From: CAYMPW01 sp964392725
GTDB taxonomy: Archaea; Thermoplasmatota; Thermoplasmata; Methanomassiliicoccales; Methanomethylophilaceae
Direction of reading: 5' to 3'
DNA: 61,639 bases
Assembly: GCA_964392725.1 (NCBI GenBank)
Contig: CAYMPW010000007.1
Coordinates: 1 to 61,639 of the forward strand
The notes below the pieces were generated by a model. The model was given only the letters and a program-made list of their open reading frames with translations, searched no databases and was not told where the DNA came from. The translations under genes were made by a program, and so were the position numbers. Positions 25,270-35,274 of this stretch are shown one piece after another; position 1 is the stretch's first letter, and each line of letters opens with the position of its first letter.

Positions 25270-28200
25270 GAAAAGAATACAAGAAGCTCATGGTCATAGG
25301 ATCCGGACCTATTGTAATCGGACAAGCAGCAGAATTTGATTTCTCAGGAACTCAGGCATGCCGTTCACTTCGCGAAGAAGGATACAAAACGGTTTTGGTA
25401 AACTCCAATCCCGCAACCATTCAGACCGATACCGACACTGCAGACAGTGTTTACATCGAACCTCTCTTTGCACCCACCGTTGCAAGAATTCTTGAAAAAG
25501 AAGGCGTAGACGGTATCCTTGCAGGTATGGGAGGACAGACCGCACTCAACATCTGTTCCGAACTTGCAGAAAGCGGAGAACTCGACAGACTCGGCGTGGA
25601 ACTTCTCGGAACACAGCCCGAAGCAATCGAGAAATCCGAAGACCGTGAACTTTTCAAATTAACCATGGAAGAAATCGGAGAACCCGTTCCGATCAGCAGA
25701 AGTGTTAATTCCATCGAAGAAGCCAAAGAAGCTGTCAAAATAATTGGAAAATATCCAGTTCTTGTTCGTCCCGCATTTACATTGGGAGGAACCGGCGGCG
25801 GTATCGCATACAATGAAGCAGAATTGGAAGATATCTGCGGAAGAGGTATTGCATACTCCCGTATCCACCAGGTTCTCATCGAAGAAAGCGTACTCGGATG
25901 GAAAGAATACGAATACGAGGTTATGAGAGACAGCAACGATAACTGTATCATCATTTGTAACATGGAAAACCTTGATGCAATGGGAATACACACCGGTGAA
26001 AGTATCGTATGCGCACCTTGCCTTACACTTTCAGACCGCGATCACCAGCGTCTCAGAACCGCATCCTTGAAAGTTATTCGTGCCCTCAACATTGAAGGCG
26101 GATGTAATGTTCAGTTTGCATTCAACCCCGAAAACGGAGACTACCGTCTTATCGAAGTTAATCCCCGTGTTTCAAGATCATCTGCTTTGGCATCCAAAGC
26201 AACCGGATATCCAATTGCAAGAGTTTCCACAAAAATTGCAGTCGGATACACACTTGATGAAATACCCAACAAGATTACAGGCAACACATTTGCCGCATAC
26301 GAACCGGCAATCGATTACGTTGTCGTTAAAATCCCCCGTTGGCCTTTTGATAAATTCCGCACAGTGGACCGCCACCTCGGAACCCAGATGAAGAGCACGG
26401 GAGAAACAATGAGTATCGGCCGTACTTTTGAAGAAGCCGTACTCAAAGGTCTCAGATCTTTGGAAATCGGAATCGATGGATTGGATCCTATCGATATCAA
26501 AGACGAAGACATCGAAGATGCACTTACTCATGCCACAGATGAACGTATCTTGGTTATGGCAGAAGCCCTCAGGCGCGGATGGACTACAGAAAAAGTATCC
26601 ACTATCGCACAATGGGATCATTTCTTTGTTCTCAAACTCAAGAACATCATAGAAATGGAGAAACGCATTGCAGCAGGACTTACCGACGAAATTCTCAAAG
26701 AAGCGAAATTCATGGGATTCTCGGATGCCACCATTGCAAGACTTACCTCTAAAAAATCATTGGAAATCCGTGAGATGAGGAAGAACACAGGCCTTACACC
26801 AGTATACAAGATGGTAGATACCTGTGCTGCAGAATTCAAAGCAGAAACCCCCTACTTCTATTCAACATACGGAAGATCTTGCGAAGTTGTTCGCGACGAA
26901 TCCAAAAAGAATGTTGTGATTATCGGAGGAGGTCCAATCAGAATCGGACAGGGTATCGAATTCGATTACTGCTGTGTCCACGGAGTTATGGCACTTCAGG
27001 AAGAAGGCGTTGATGCAGTTATCATCAACAACAACCCTGAAACCGTATCCACAGATTATGATATTTCAGACCGTCTATACTTCGAGCCTCTTACTCTTGA
27101 AGATGTTCTCAATGTTGTTGAGAAAGAAGACGCAGACGGAGTTATTGTTCAATACGGAGGACAGACAAGTGTCAATCTTGCTCTGGACTTGGAACAGGCA
27201 CTCAAAGGAACCAAAACAAAGGTTCTCGGAACCAGTCCCGAACAGATGGATGTTGCTGAAGACAGAAGGAGATTCTCCGCACTCATGGATGAACTCAACA
27301 TACCTCAGCCCAAATCCGGAACCGGATATTCGTACGAAGAAGTTCACGAACTTGCAACCTCAATCGGTTTCCCTGTTCTTGTAAGACCTTCATACGTTCT
27401 TGGTGGACGTGCAATGGAAATCGTATACTCGGTTGAAGAACTCAAAACATACGTCGAAACCGCAGTAAAGGTTTCACGCAACCACCCGATTCTTGTAGAT
27501 AAATATCTCACAGAAGCCATCGAACTTGATATCGATGCACTCAGCGACGGAGAAAATGTTTACGTCGGCGGAATCATGGAACACGTAGAATACGCAGGTT
27601 GCCACTCAGGTGACGCAACAATGGTTCTTCCACCATTCACACTCAGCAAAGACATCGTAGAAAAAGTTGTAGATATTACAACACGCGTTGCATTGGCACT
27701 TAAGATTAAAGGTCTCATGAATTTGCAGCTTGCTGTTAAAGATAACGAGATTTACATGATTGAGGCTAACCCCCGTGCATCCCGTACGATTCCTTTCATC
27801 TCGAAAGCAACCGGAATCCCACTTGCAAAGATTGCAACAAAGATTATGCTCGGAAAGAAACTTTCCGACTTCGGACTTTCCAACTACAAGGAAATCGATC
27901 ATTTTGCAATCAAAGCCTCTGTGTTCCCCTTCTTGAAACTTCCAGGAGTTGATTCAATTCTTACTCCTGAAATGAAGAGTACCGGAGAAGTCATGGGTAT
28001 CGATGACGATTTCAACTGTGCATGTTACAAAGCATTGTTTGCTGCAGGAAACAAACTTCCTTCGGAAGGCGGAGTTTACCTTACAGTTAATGATGTTGAT
28101 AAAGAACGTGTAGTAGATGCTGCAAGGAAACTCAAAGAAATGGGATTCACACTTTACGCAACAAAGGGAACTGCTACATGCCTGAAGAAAAACGGTGTCG

Positions 28201-28472
28201 ACACGACAACTGTTTTCACACTCAGCGATAAGCAGAGTCCCAACGCAATCGGACTTATGAGAGAAGGAAAGATCAATTTGATCATCAACACACCTTCAAT
28301 GAAATCCGGTGCACGCAGAGATGGTTTCCTTATGCGCAGACTTGCAGTAGAATTGGAAATTCCATTCATGACTACCGTACAGGGAGCAGATGTTGCTGTT
28401 GCAGCCATTGATGTTCTCAGAAATGAGAAATTCGATGTCCGTAGCATGAAAGAATATCACAATCTTTTGTGA
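25266..28472 (+). CDS. carB: Carbamoyl-phosphate synthase large subunit
   Basis: 1068 residues, full length. Two homologous ATP-grasp halves: SGPIVIGQAAEFDFSGTQA begins the first (bicarbonate phosphorylation), and GGPIRIGQGIEFDYCCVHG near residue 556 begins the second (carbamate phosphorylation). The C-terminal allosteric MGS-like domain (about 930-1068) includes FTLYATKGTATCLKKNGV. It makes carbamoyl phosphate for pyrimidines, arginine and possibly hydrogenase maturation through HypF (40332-42485). Translationally coupled to carA. Confidence 0.96.
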   Translation: MRKEYKKLMVIGSGPIVIGQAAEFDFSGTQACRSLREEGYKTVLVNSNPATIQTDTDTADSVYIEPLFAPTVARILEKEGVDGILAGMGGQTALNICSELAESGELDRLGVELLGTQPEAIEKSEDRELFKLTMEEIGEPVPISRSVNSIEEAKEAVKIIGKYPVLVRPAFTLGGTGGGIAYNEAELEDICGRGIAYSRIHQVLIEESVLGWKEYEYEVMRDSNDNCIIICNMENLDAMGIHTGESIVCAPCLTLSDRDHQRLRTASLKVIRALNIEGGCNVQFAFNPENGDYRLIEVNPRVSRSSALASKATGYPIARVSTKIAVGYTLDEIPNKITGNTFAAYEPAIDYVVVKIPRWPFDKFRTVDRHLGTQMKSTGETMSIGRTFEEAVLKGLRSLEIGIDGLDPIDIKDEDIEDALTHATDERILVMAEALRRGWTTEKVSTIAQWDHFFVLKLKNIIEMEKRIAAGLTDEILKEAKFMGFSDATIARLTSKKSLEIREMRKNTGLTPVYKMVDTCAAEFKAETPYFYSTYGRSCEVVRDESKKNVVIIGGGPIRIGQGIEFDYCCVHGVMALQEEGVDAVIINNNPETVSTDYDISDRLYFEPLTLEDVLNVVEKEDADGVIVQYGGQTSVNLALDLEQALKGTKTKVLGTSPEQMDVAEDRRRFSALMDELNIPQPKSGTGYSYEEVHELATSIGFPVLVRPSYVLGGRAMEIVYSVEELKTYVETAVKVSRNHPILVDKYLTEAIELDIDALSDGENVYVGGIMEHVEYAGCHSGDATMVLPPFTLSKDIVEKVVDITTRVALALKIKGLMNLQLAVKDNEIYMIEANPRASRTIPFISKATGIPLAKIATKIMLGKKLSDFGLSNYKEIDHFAIKASVFPFLKLPGVDSILTPEMKSTGEVMGIDDDFNCACYKALFAAGNKLPSEGGVYLTVNDVDKERVVDAARKLKEMGFTLYATKGTATCLKKNGVDTTTVFTLSDKQSPNAIGLMREGKINLIINTPSMKSGARRDGFLMRRLAVELEIPFMTTVQGADVAVAAIDVLRNEKFDVRSMKEYHNLL

Positions 28473-28991
28473 TTATCTTAAAATAATGCTGTCAACACCA
28501 CGGCACGATTTCAGATACGGAATAAAATCCGATGGAAGAGTGCCGTTGGTGACAACTATCAGATGAGGTTTTTCATCTGTGACAGAATCTACCACAACCG
28601 CCTGACGTACACTTACGCCGGCATTACATATTACGGATGTTACATCCATAAGAATACCGGGCATGGTTGCATCTGTAGGTACAATTTCCAATGTTGTACA
28701 ACCAATTTCAGATGCTACATCCGATAACATCATAATTGAATTCAATTTTGAAAAAATAGAATACAGTTTTTGATCTTCACAGATTTTTTCAAGTGTTGAA
28801 CGAACAACTCTTCTGTCAACGTTTGCTGCTTTTCCCAATGCGGAATCCGCAATATGAATATCGCCACAGTACGCATCTCCGTCTTTTACACGAATACCGT
28901 GTTTCAGCATAACATTTGCAACCTTGTATTGTGACGGATATTTATCAAAAAAACTGCGAACAGAATCCATTGTCCATATATCAAAATTCAA
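28473..28991 (-). CDS. HTH/ACT-domain regulator of amino acid metabolism
   Basis: 172 residues. N-terminal half is helical with a helix-turn-helix-like segment (SALGKAANVDRRVVRSTLEK). The C-terminal half (about 88-172) is an ACT domain (GILMDVTSVICNAGVSVRQA). This matches the family of methanogen and archaeal regulators of amino acid metabolism containing ACT domains. An alternative start at the eighth codon (MDSVRSFF) is equally plausible. Its stop abuts the carB stop with no gap. Ligand unknown. Confidence 0.75.
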   Translation of the reverse strand: MNFDIWTMDSVRSFFDKYPSQYKVANVMLKHGIRVKDGDAYCGDIHIADSALGKAANVDRRVVRSTLEKICEDQKLYSIFSKLNSIMMLSDVASEIGCTTLEIVPTDATMPGILMDVTSVICNAGVSVRQAVVVDSVTDEKPHLIVVTNGTLPSDFIPYLKSCRGVDSIILR

Positions 28992-29110
28992 CTAAATAAA
29001 GGAATGCATATTTTTGTACATTACTTTGACAAATTATCTTAAAAATTCTGGCGACTACTATATAAATTAGGCGCATATACACATGTATTCGCACACGGAA
29101 GTGAAAATGA

Positions 29111-30172
29111 ATGGATAAAATCAGCGTAGCAGTCTTGGGTGCAACAGGTATGATTGGACAAAGGTTCATCCAAATGTTGGAAGACCACCCTTATTTTGAG
29201 ATTGAAGGCTTGTATGCATCAGAAAGATCTGCAGGCAAAAAACTCGGAGACGTGCTGAAAGTCAGAGACTACGACTACTTGGATGAAACCGTAAACATGC
29301 GCATAGAAGCTATGGATCTCAAGAAAATATCCAAAAATGCACGTATTGCATTCAGTGGAATTCCTTCGGAACTTGCAGGCCCTACAGAGACCGAACTTTC
29401 GGAAATGGGTGTGGGTATCTTTACGAATGCAGGTGCACACAGAATGGATGCAGATGTTCCGATTCTCATCCCTGAAGTGAATCCCGGTCAATTGGATTCT
29501 TTGAAAGATCAGAAGTCCTATGCAAACGGCGGATTCATTGTTACTAACGCAAACTGCTCTTCAACAGGAATTGCAGCACCTCTTGCAGTAATGAACAATT
29601 CATTTGGTTTGAAACAGGTCTTTGTTTCAACATACCAGGCTCTTTCCGGTGCAGGATATCCCGGAGTTCCATCTTTGGATACCGTTGGAAATGTTATTCC
29701 ATTCATCGGCGGAGAAGAAGAAAAGATGGAAGCAGAACTTGCCAAAATGCTCGGAACCTACGAGAATGGTGCTTTCAAATATGCTGATTTCAAAGTAATG
29801 GCAAACTGTGCCAGGGTTCCGGTTATCGATGGTCATACAGAATCTCTTGTTCTTGAATTGGATAAAGATCCTTCTGTTGACGACATTATTCGCGAATTGG
29901 AAAACTTCCGCGGAGAACCTCAGAAACTTAAACTCCCATCAGCTCCTGATCAACCCATCATCGTAAGAAAAGAAGAGAACCGTCCTCAGCCTGTATTCGA
30001 TGCAATGGCAGGAACTCCCAAACGCGCAAAGGGAATGGCTGTAACAATTGGAAGAGTCAGAAAGGGAAATGGATACTACAAAGCATTCGCAATCTCCCAC
30101 AACACCCTTAGGGGCGGTGCAGGCGGATCTGTTCTCAATGCAGAACTTGTGAAAGCTAAAGGCCTTCTCTGA
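29111..30172 (+). CDS. asd: Aspartate-semialdehyde dehydrogenase, archaeal type
   Basis: 353 residues. Reduces aspartyl phosphate to aspartate semialdehyde for threonine, methionine and lysine. N-terminal NADP loop VAVLGATGMIGQRF, active-site Cys in NANCSSTGIA (about residue 147), and catalytic His later in IDGHTES, giving the archaeal/fungal subclass. Lies just upstream of the his operon in the same direction but with its own intergenic promoter. A TATA-like tatataaat at about 29057-29066 precedes it. Confidence 0.94.
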   Translation: MDKISVAVLGATGMIGQRFIQMLEDHPYFEIEGLYASERSAGKKLGDVLKVRDYDYLDETVNMRIEAMDLKKISKNARIAFSGIPSELAGPTETELSEMGVGIFTNAGAHRMDADVPILIPEVNPGQLDSLKDQKSYANGGFIVTNANCSSTGIAAPLAVMNNSFGLKQVFVSTYQALSGAGYPGVPSLDTVGNVIPFIGGEEEKMEAELAKMLGTYENGAFKYADFKVMANCARVPVIDGHTESLVLELDKDPSVDDIIRELENFRGEPQKLKLPSAPDQPIIVRKEENRPQPVFDAMAGTPKRAKGMAVTIGRVRKGNGYYKAFAISHNTLRGGAGGSVLNAELVKAKGLL

Positions 30173-30176
30173 TTAT

Positions 30177-30239
30177 GGATAAAATATCCAACAAACTTAT
30201 TTATTTCATTATTAATAAACAACGTAAAAGAGGCTTGAA
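30177..30239 (+). promoter_or_regulatory. his operon promoter region
   Basis: Between asd and hisG there is an inverted repeat ggata-aaa-tatcc (30177-30189), then a TATA-like ttatttat around 30197-30204. The spacing to the hisG ATG (30240) allows a short leader. The inverted repeat may be an operator or a weak terminator for asd. Confidence 0.4.
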
Positions 30240-31103
30240 ATGACCCTTAAAATGGCAATACCCAACAAAGGAAGGCTCAACGAAAGAGCTGTAGAGCTGC
30301 TTCAAAAAGCAGGACTCGATTTGGGAGAAGATTGGGGCAGAAGACTTTACGTCACTGTGAAAAATCAGGACATTGAAGTTATGTTTGTTCGCGCCCAAGA
30401 CATTCCTGAATTCGTATATTCCGGTGCAATCGATATCGGAATAACAGGCATAGACATGGTTGCGGAATCAGGTTATGAACTTGAAACCGTATTCGAACTT
30501 GCCTTTGGACATTGCCGCCTCTCAATCGCCGCACCTGAAGCCATGAATGCAACAAACTTTGATGATATTCCCGACGGATGTCGTGTAGCTACATCTTTCC
30601 CCAAGGTAACAGAGAAATTCTTTGCATCCAAAGGAAAGAATGTAAAAATTGCAAAAGTCACAGGTGCAGCAGAAATTATGCCCTATCTTGGCGTATCAGA
30701 TGTAATTGTAGATTTGGTTTCCAGCGGTTCTACACTCAAGACAAACAAACTGAAAGAAGTTGCAACTATTCTTGAATCTCAGGCCGCTATATTCACAACT
30801 CCTGAAGCACACCAGAAAATGAAGAACGAGATCGAGAATTTCGTTAGCTCAATATCCAGTGTAATTGAAGCTGAGAAGAACAAATATCTTATGGCCGATG
30901 TGCCCAAAGATAAACTTGACAATATCAGAAAACTTTTCCCCGGTATCGGCGGTCCTACAGTGATGGATATCGCAGGAAGAGCAGACATGGTTGCCATTCA
31001 TGTTGTCATCTCGAAAGATGATGTTTATGAATCTATCAACAAACTCAAAACATTGGGTGCGGAAGGAATTCTTACATTGCCTATCGACAGGTTGGTGCGC
31101 TGA
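30240..31103 (+). CDS. hisG: ATP phosphoribosyltransferase, long form
   Basis: 287 residues. First step of histidine synthesis: joins ATP and PRPP. The C-terminal part after residue about 210 (KLFPGIGGPTVMDIA...HVVISKDDVYESIN) is the HisG_C regulatory domain, so this is the HisZ-independent long form inhibited by histidine. Catalytic core shows AIDIGITGIDMVAESGYE and the PRPP loop VDLVSSGSTLKTNKL. The stop overlaps the next start (TGATG). Confidence 0.96.
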   Translation: MTLKMAIPNKGRLNERAVELLQKAGLDLGEDWGRRLYVTVKNQDIEVMFVRAQDIPEFVYSGAIDIGITGIDMVAESGYELETVFELAFGHCRLSIAAPEAMNATNFDDIPDGCRVATSFPKVTEKFFASKGKNVKIAKVTGAAEIMPYLGVSDVIVDLVSSGSTLKTNKLKEVATILESQAAIFTTPEAHQKMKNEIENFVSSISSVIEAEKNKYLMADVPKDKLDNIRKLFPGIGGPTVMDIAGRADMVAIHVVISKDDVYESINKLKTLGAEGILTLPIDRLVR

Positions 31104-32155
31104 TGTCAGCTAGAGACAAGATGAGGGAAACCGCTAAAGATTTCCAAATGTACTACAACCCTGAAATCGGTGATGAAATCCGTTTGGATACCAATACCAA
31201 TGTTTTAGGATCCAACCCTGCAGCCATGGAATATCTTTCAAAAGGTGCTGCAGACATCAGCGGATACCCTAACACATATTCCGATAATCTCAGAGATGCT
31301 TTGGCAGATAAATTCGGCCTTGAACGCGAGAATTTTGTTGCAGGAAACGGCTCCGATGAAATGTTGGATGTTGCTTTCAAAACATTTACAAATTGGGGAG
31401 ACAACTGTGTTGTTCCCGTTCCCTCATATACATTATACGATTACTTCGTTAAAATGAACGGTGGACGTGCAATCGAAGTTGATTTGGATGAGAATTTCCA
31501 ACTTAATGTAGATGAAATGGTGAAACAGGATGCAAAAATCATCATCATGCCTTCACCCAACAACCCTACGGGTAATTTGTTCAGACCAAAAGATATCGAA
31601 GAAGTTCTCAGTAAATTCGATGGAATTGTAATTGTGGATGAGGCATATGTAGAATATGCATCAGGCTCCATGATTGGAAAAGTAAACGAATTTGACAATC
31701 TTATTGTTATGAGAACATTCTCCAAAGCATATTCTATGGCAGGACTCAGAATTGGTTACGCGGCAGCTAACAAAGATGTTGCTAATGTAATGAACTGTGT
31801 AAAAATCCCATATTCTCTTAACAAATTATGCGAAGGTGCAGCTGTTGCCGCAATCAAAGATCAGCAGTTTATAGACCGCAGCGTAAACATGGTAAACGAA
31901 CAGAGACCTAAACTTACCGCTGCTCTCAAAGAACTTGGATTTGAACCATATCCTTCCGATGCAAATTTCATCTTAGCAAAATGTCCTATCGACCACAGAG
32001 TTATGACCGACGGACTCAAAGCAAAAGGCGTCATCATACGTGATTTCGGTTCCAAACGTAGAACTGAAAATTGTGTAAGAATGACCATTGGAACTGAAGA
32101 ACTCAATTCGATTATGCTTAGTAAAATGAAAGAGGTGATTTCTGAATGTCTTTGA
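31103..32155 (+). CDS. hisC: Histidinol-phosphate aminotransferase
   Basis: 350 residues, fold-type I PLP enzyme. Converts imidazole acetol phosphate to histidinol phosphate using glutamate. PLP-binding Lys in RTFSKAYSMAGLRIGY, Asn in PSPNNPTGNLF, and Asp-Tyr in IVDEAYVEYA. It overlaps hisG by one base and hisH by ten. A second member of the same family at 49454-50566 belongs to the cobamide cluster (CobD), so the two should not be confused. Confidence 0.95.
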   Translation: MSARDKMRETAKDFQMYYNPEIGDEIRLDTNTNVLGSNPAAMEYLSKGAADISGYPNTYSDNLRDALADKFGLERENFVAGNGSDEMLDVAFKTFTNWGDNCVVPVPSYTLYDYFVKMNGGRAIEVDLDENFQLNVDEMVKQDAKIIIMPSPNNPTGNLFRPKDIEEVLSKFDGIVIVDEAYVEYASGSMIGKVNEFDNLIVMRTFSKAYSMAGLRIGYAAANKDVANVMNCVKIPYSLNKLCEGAAVAAIKDQQFIDRSVNMVNEQRPKLTAALKELGFEPYPSDANFILAKCPIDHRVMTDGLKAKGVIIRDFGSKRRTENCVRMTIGTEELNSIMLSKMKEVISECL

Positions 32156-32751
32156 AGGTAACCATTGCCGACTATGGTGTGGGTAACCTTCATTCAATCA
32201 GAAAAGCATTGGAAAAATGCGGTGCAGAAACCGAAGTCATAGACGATATGAGCCTTTTGGCCGATGCGAAATGCATTGTATTTCCGGGAGTCGGAGCATT
32301 CGATAAAACCATGGAATATCTTATTCCATACATTTCGGACATACGCGCATCTATCGAGTCGGGAACTCCTGCACTCGGCATATGCATCGGTGCTCAAATT
32401 CAATTTGAAAGCAGTGAAGAAGGCAGTTCTCCCGGATTGGGGACAATCAAAGGACGTGTTATCGGACTCGAAGCAGAATGTGTTCCACACATGGGTTGGA
32501 ATGAGGTAAAAAGTTCTGATTCGATTTTTGATGGAATAGAAAATAAGCATTTCTATTTTGCACATTCTTTCCGTGGTCTTCCGGATAACAAAGAAAATAT
32601 ACTTGGATACACCAATTATGAGGATAAAACGATCCCTACATTATTCAGACAGAATAATATGTATGGATCTCAATTTCATCCAGAAAAAAGCAGTGAATCT
32701 GGTTTAAAATTCATTAAAAACTTTATACAATTCGCAGAGGAATCCCAATGA
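32146..32751 (+). CDS. hisH: Imidazole glycerol phosphate synthase, glutaminase subunit
   Basis: 201 residues. Class I glutamine amidotransferase feeding ammonia to HisF. The nucleophile elbow GICIGAQ has the catalytic Cys intact, and the His-Glu pair is in QFHPEKSSESG. It is useful as a control for CarA, whose elbow is damaged in the same genome. Overlaps both neighbours (hisC by ten bases, hisA by four). Confidence 0.96.
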   Translation: MSLKVTIADYGVGNLHSIRKALEKCGAETEVIDDMSLLADAKCIVFPGVGAFDKTMEYLIPYISDIRASIESGTPALGICIGAQIQFESSEEGSSPGLGTIKGRVIGLEAECVPHMGWNEVKSSDSIFDGIENKHFYFAHSFRGLPDNKENILGYTNYEDKTIPTLFRQNNMYGSQFHPEKSSESGLKFIKNFIQFAEESQ

Positions 32752-33464
32752 TGATTATACCCGCAGTCGATATGATGGATCACAAGGTAGTGCAACTTGT
32801 AGGTGGCGTACCCGGATCCGAACAGATAGTTTTGGACGATCCCCTTTTGGTGGCAAAATCATGGGTTGAAAAAGGAGCACCGATGCTCCATCTTGTTGAT
32901 TTGGATTCTGCCTTTGGAAAAGAAGGAAACATCCCAATTATCAAGACAATCGCAAAAGAATGCGGAGTGCCCGTAGAAGTCGGCGGAGGCATCCGTTCCG
33001 AAGAAACAATCAGAGAACTTGTTGATGCGGGAGTAGTCAGAGTTATTGTTGGAACCAAAGCTGTAAAAGAGCCTGAATGGCTTGCGGATATGGCAAACAA
33101 ATTCCCTGGAAAAATAATGCTGGCACTTGATACAAAAGGCGATAATATTACGATTAAAGGTTGGCAGGAATCCGCACCTATTTCTATCGCGGAAATGTTT
33201 GATTTAATCAAAGATCTTCCCCTTGCAGGTGTTCTCAATACCAACGTAGATGTTGAAGGACAAGGCAAAGGAATCAATGAAAAACAGGCTTGTAAATTTA
33301 TTTCTGCCTGCCCTCACAAAGTAGTCGCATCCGGAGGAGTTACTTCCGAGAATGATGCAAAAATACTTGCAGATTCAGGTGCAGATGGAGCTGTAGTCGG
33401 AATATCCATTTACACAGGTGTTATGTCCCCATGGGAATGGAAAACACCTTGGCACAGCCAATAA
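32748..33464 (+). CDS. hisA: Phosphoribosylformimino-5-aminoimidazole carboxamide ribotide isomerase
   Basis: 238 residues, TIM barrel. Catalytic Asp pair in IIPAVDMMDHK near the start and LALDTKGD in the middle; phosphate-binding loops VEVGGGIRS and VASGGVTS. Amadori rearrangement of ProFAR. Last of the four tightly coupled genes; a gap of 44 bp then precedes the HTH gene, which has its own TATA-like sequence (tgtatatc). Confidence 0.94.
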   Translation: MMIIPAVDMMDHKVVQLVGGVPGSEQIVLDDPLLVAKSWVEKGAPMLHLVDLDSAFGKEGNIPIIKTIAKECGVPVEVGGGIRSEETIRELVDAGVVRVIVGTKAVKEPEWLADMANKFPGKIMLALDTKGDNITIKGWQESAPISIAEMFDLIKDLPLAGVLNTNVDVEGQGKGINEKQACKFISACPHKVVASGGVTSENDAKILADSGADGAVVGISIYTGVMSPWEWKTPWHSQ

Positions 33465-33508
33465 GAGAACCTAAATAATAAAACTGCATTGTATATCACA
33501 GTGTTAAC

Positions 33509-33895
33509 ATGAAATTACCATGCGAAGTCGTAGTAGCTCAACTCCTCCCCACAGCAAGGGGAACATTGGCAAAGGAACTTGTAAAAACGCATGGTCTGAC
33601 ACAAGTGGAAGTCGCCAAGAAATTCGATGTGACAAGCGCCGCCATATCTCAATACATCAATGGATTGAGAGGTGGAAATATATACATTGATGAAAGCAGA
33701 TTTTATGATGCGTTCCATACTCAGATTGCGAACTCCGCATCCAGAATAATGGAAGGATGCGAAGTTTCCGAAGAATTATGCGCACTTTGCACATTTGTTA
33801 AAAAGTCTGGAATGTTGGATGAAATCTACAAGAGGATGGGTTCTGACACGCCTTTAACGGATTGTATGGATTGTCCTCGTAAAAACATGGCTTAA
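33509..33895 (+). CDS. HTH transcription regulator with Cys-rich C-terminus (COG2522-like)
   Basis: 128 residues. Residues about 15-60 form an XRE-like helix-turn-helix (LTQVEVAKKFDVTSAAISQY). The second half has five cysteines, C-x7-C-x2-C (about residues 86-97) and C-x2-C near the end (CMDCP), which could bind an Fe-S cluster or zinc. This layout fits the archaeal COG2522 predicted regulators. Sitting inside the his cluster, it may control it, or may simply be conserved synteny. Followed by a hairpin terminator. Confidence 0.75.
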   Translation: MKLPCEVVVAQLLPTARGTLAKELVKTHGLTQVEVAKKFDVTSAAISQYINGLRGGNIYIDESRFYDAFHTQIANSASRIMEGCEVSEELCALCTFVKKSGMLDEIYKRMGSDTPLTDCMDCPRKNMA

Positions 33896-33914
33896 TCCAC
33901 TTCGTTTATTATAT

Positions 33915-33928
33915 GTGCGCTCACGCAC
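33915..33928 (+). terminator. Hairpin terminator after HTH gene
   Basis: gtgcg-ctca-cgcac followed by gatatttttt. It splits the his cluster into two transcripts. A TATA-like ttttttatatgg right after it (33932-33943) would start the hisB transcript. Confidence 0.6.
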
Positions 33929-33968
33929 GATATTTTTTATATGGACATAGTAATCGAGATACGTTACT

Positions 33969-34517
33969 ATGACTGCCAGAACAGCGAAAATGGAACGTGA
34001 CACGAGAGAAACAAACATTTCTCTGTCTTTGAACATTGACGGAACAGGAAAATACAACGTAGAATGTGATATCCAGTTCCTCAAACACATGGTTGAAACT
34101 CTTGCTAGATATGCATCTTTTGATGTAGAACTCAAAGCTAGTGGGGATAATGACCACCATTTGATCGAAGATGTTGCAATAACTCTTGGTAAGGCATTCA
34201 CCAAAGCAATGGATGACCGTTCCATTGAAAGAATGGGTACTGCAACCGTTCCCATGGACGATGCGGTAGTAACAACAACATTGGATATTGTTGACCGCCC
34301 ATATGCAGACATTGACTGCCCGGATACTTTGTATCTCCACTTCCTCAGAAGTTTTGCAATGGCAGCAGGAATTACGCTCCACATCATAGTAATACGTGGA
34401 TTTGACGATCACCACATTGTGGAAGCTTCCTTCAAATCACTTGGAGCGGCACTCAAAATTGCAGTTAAGGAAAGATCTTCCGAACTCAGTACCAAAGACA
34501 AAGTAAAGATTGCGTGA
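33969..34517 (+). CDS. hisB: Imidazoleglycerol-phosphate dehydratase
   Basis: 182 residues. Manganese enzyme with two internally repeated halves; the metal motifs are DNDHHLIEDVAITLG and FDDHHIVEASFKSLG, the classic duplicated HHxxE. Start of the second his transcript. Ends four bases before the hisF start. Confidence 0.96.
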   Translation: MTARTAKMERDTRETNISLSLNIDGTGKYNVECDIQFLKHMVETLARYASFDVELKASGDNDHHLIEDVAITLGKAFTKAMDDRSIERMGTATVPMDDAVVTTTLDIVDRPYADIDCPDTLYLHFLRSFAMAAGITLHIIVIRGFDDHHIVEASFKSLGAALKIAVKERSSELSTKDKVKIA

Positions 34518-34521
34518 TATA

Positions 34522-35274
34522 ATGTTAGCAAAAAGAATCATTCCCTGTTTGGATGTTAAAGATGGAAAAGTTGTCAAAGGAGTAAAATTCCAGAATCTCC
34601 AGGATATAGGCAACCCCCCAGATCTTGCAGAAGCATATGAAAAACAGGGTGCAGACGAAATCACATTCCTTGATATTTCAGCAACACTCGAAGGTCGCAA
34701 AAATACACTCGATGTTGTTTCAGAAACAGCTAAAAAATTATTCGTTCCCCTTACTGTAGGCGGAGGAATCAGAACTGTAGATGACATGCGCAATGCACTC
34801 AATGCAGGTGCAGATAAAGCATCTATGAACTCTGCAGCGGTTTTCAACCCCGAAATTGTATCGGAATGTGCAGAAAGCTTCGGAAGACAATGCGTCATTG
34901 TAGCAATCGATGCTAGGCAGAACGGTAAATCCTGGGAAGTTTACACACACGGTGGAACAAAGGGAGCTGGTCTTGACGCAGTAGAATGGGCACAGAAAGT
35001 CGAAGATCTCGGAGCAGGAGAAATTCTCTTGACTTCCATGGATGCAGACGGTGTCAAAAACGGATACGATATCGAACTTACCGCAGCCGTTGCAGAAGCA
35101 GTATCCATTCCGGTTATCGCTTCAGGTGGATGCGGAAGCAAAGAACACATTTATGAAGTTCTTTCACAGACAGATGCAGCGGCAGCACTTGCAGCATCCA
35201 TTTTCCACTACAAACAATACACTGTATCCGAAGTGAAAGAATACCTCAAGGATATGGGAGTTGTAGTAAGATGA
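34522..35274 (+). CDS. hisF: Imidazole glycerol phosphate synthase, cyclase subunit
   Basis: 250 residues from the ATG at 34522; a TTG at 34510 lies inside the hisB stop region and is unlikely. TIM barrel with catalytic Asp in IPCLDVKDGKVVKG and the second in VAIDARQ; phosphate loops VGGGIRT and ASGGCGS. Receives ammonia from HisH. Overlaps hisIE by four bases. Confidence 0.96.
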   Translation: MLAKRIIPCLDVKDGKVVKGVKFQNLQDIGNPPDLAEAYEKQGADEITFLDISATLEGRKNTLDVVSETAKKLFVPLTVGGGIRTVDDMRNALNAGADKASMNSAAVFNPEIVSECAESFGRQCVIVAIDARQNGKSWEVYTHGGTKGAGLDAVEWAQKVEDLGAGEILLTSMDADGVKNGYDIELTAAVAEAVSIPVIASGGCGSKEHIYEVLSQTDAAAALAASIFHYKQYTVSEVKEYLKDMGVVVR

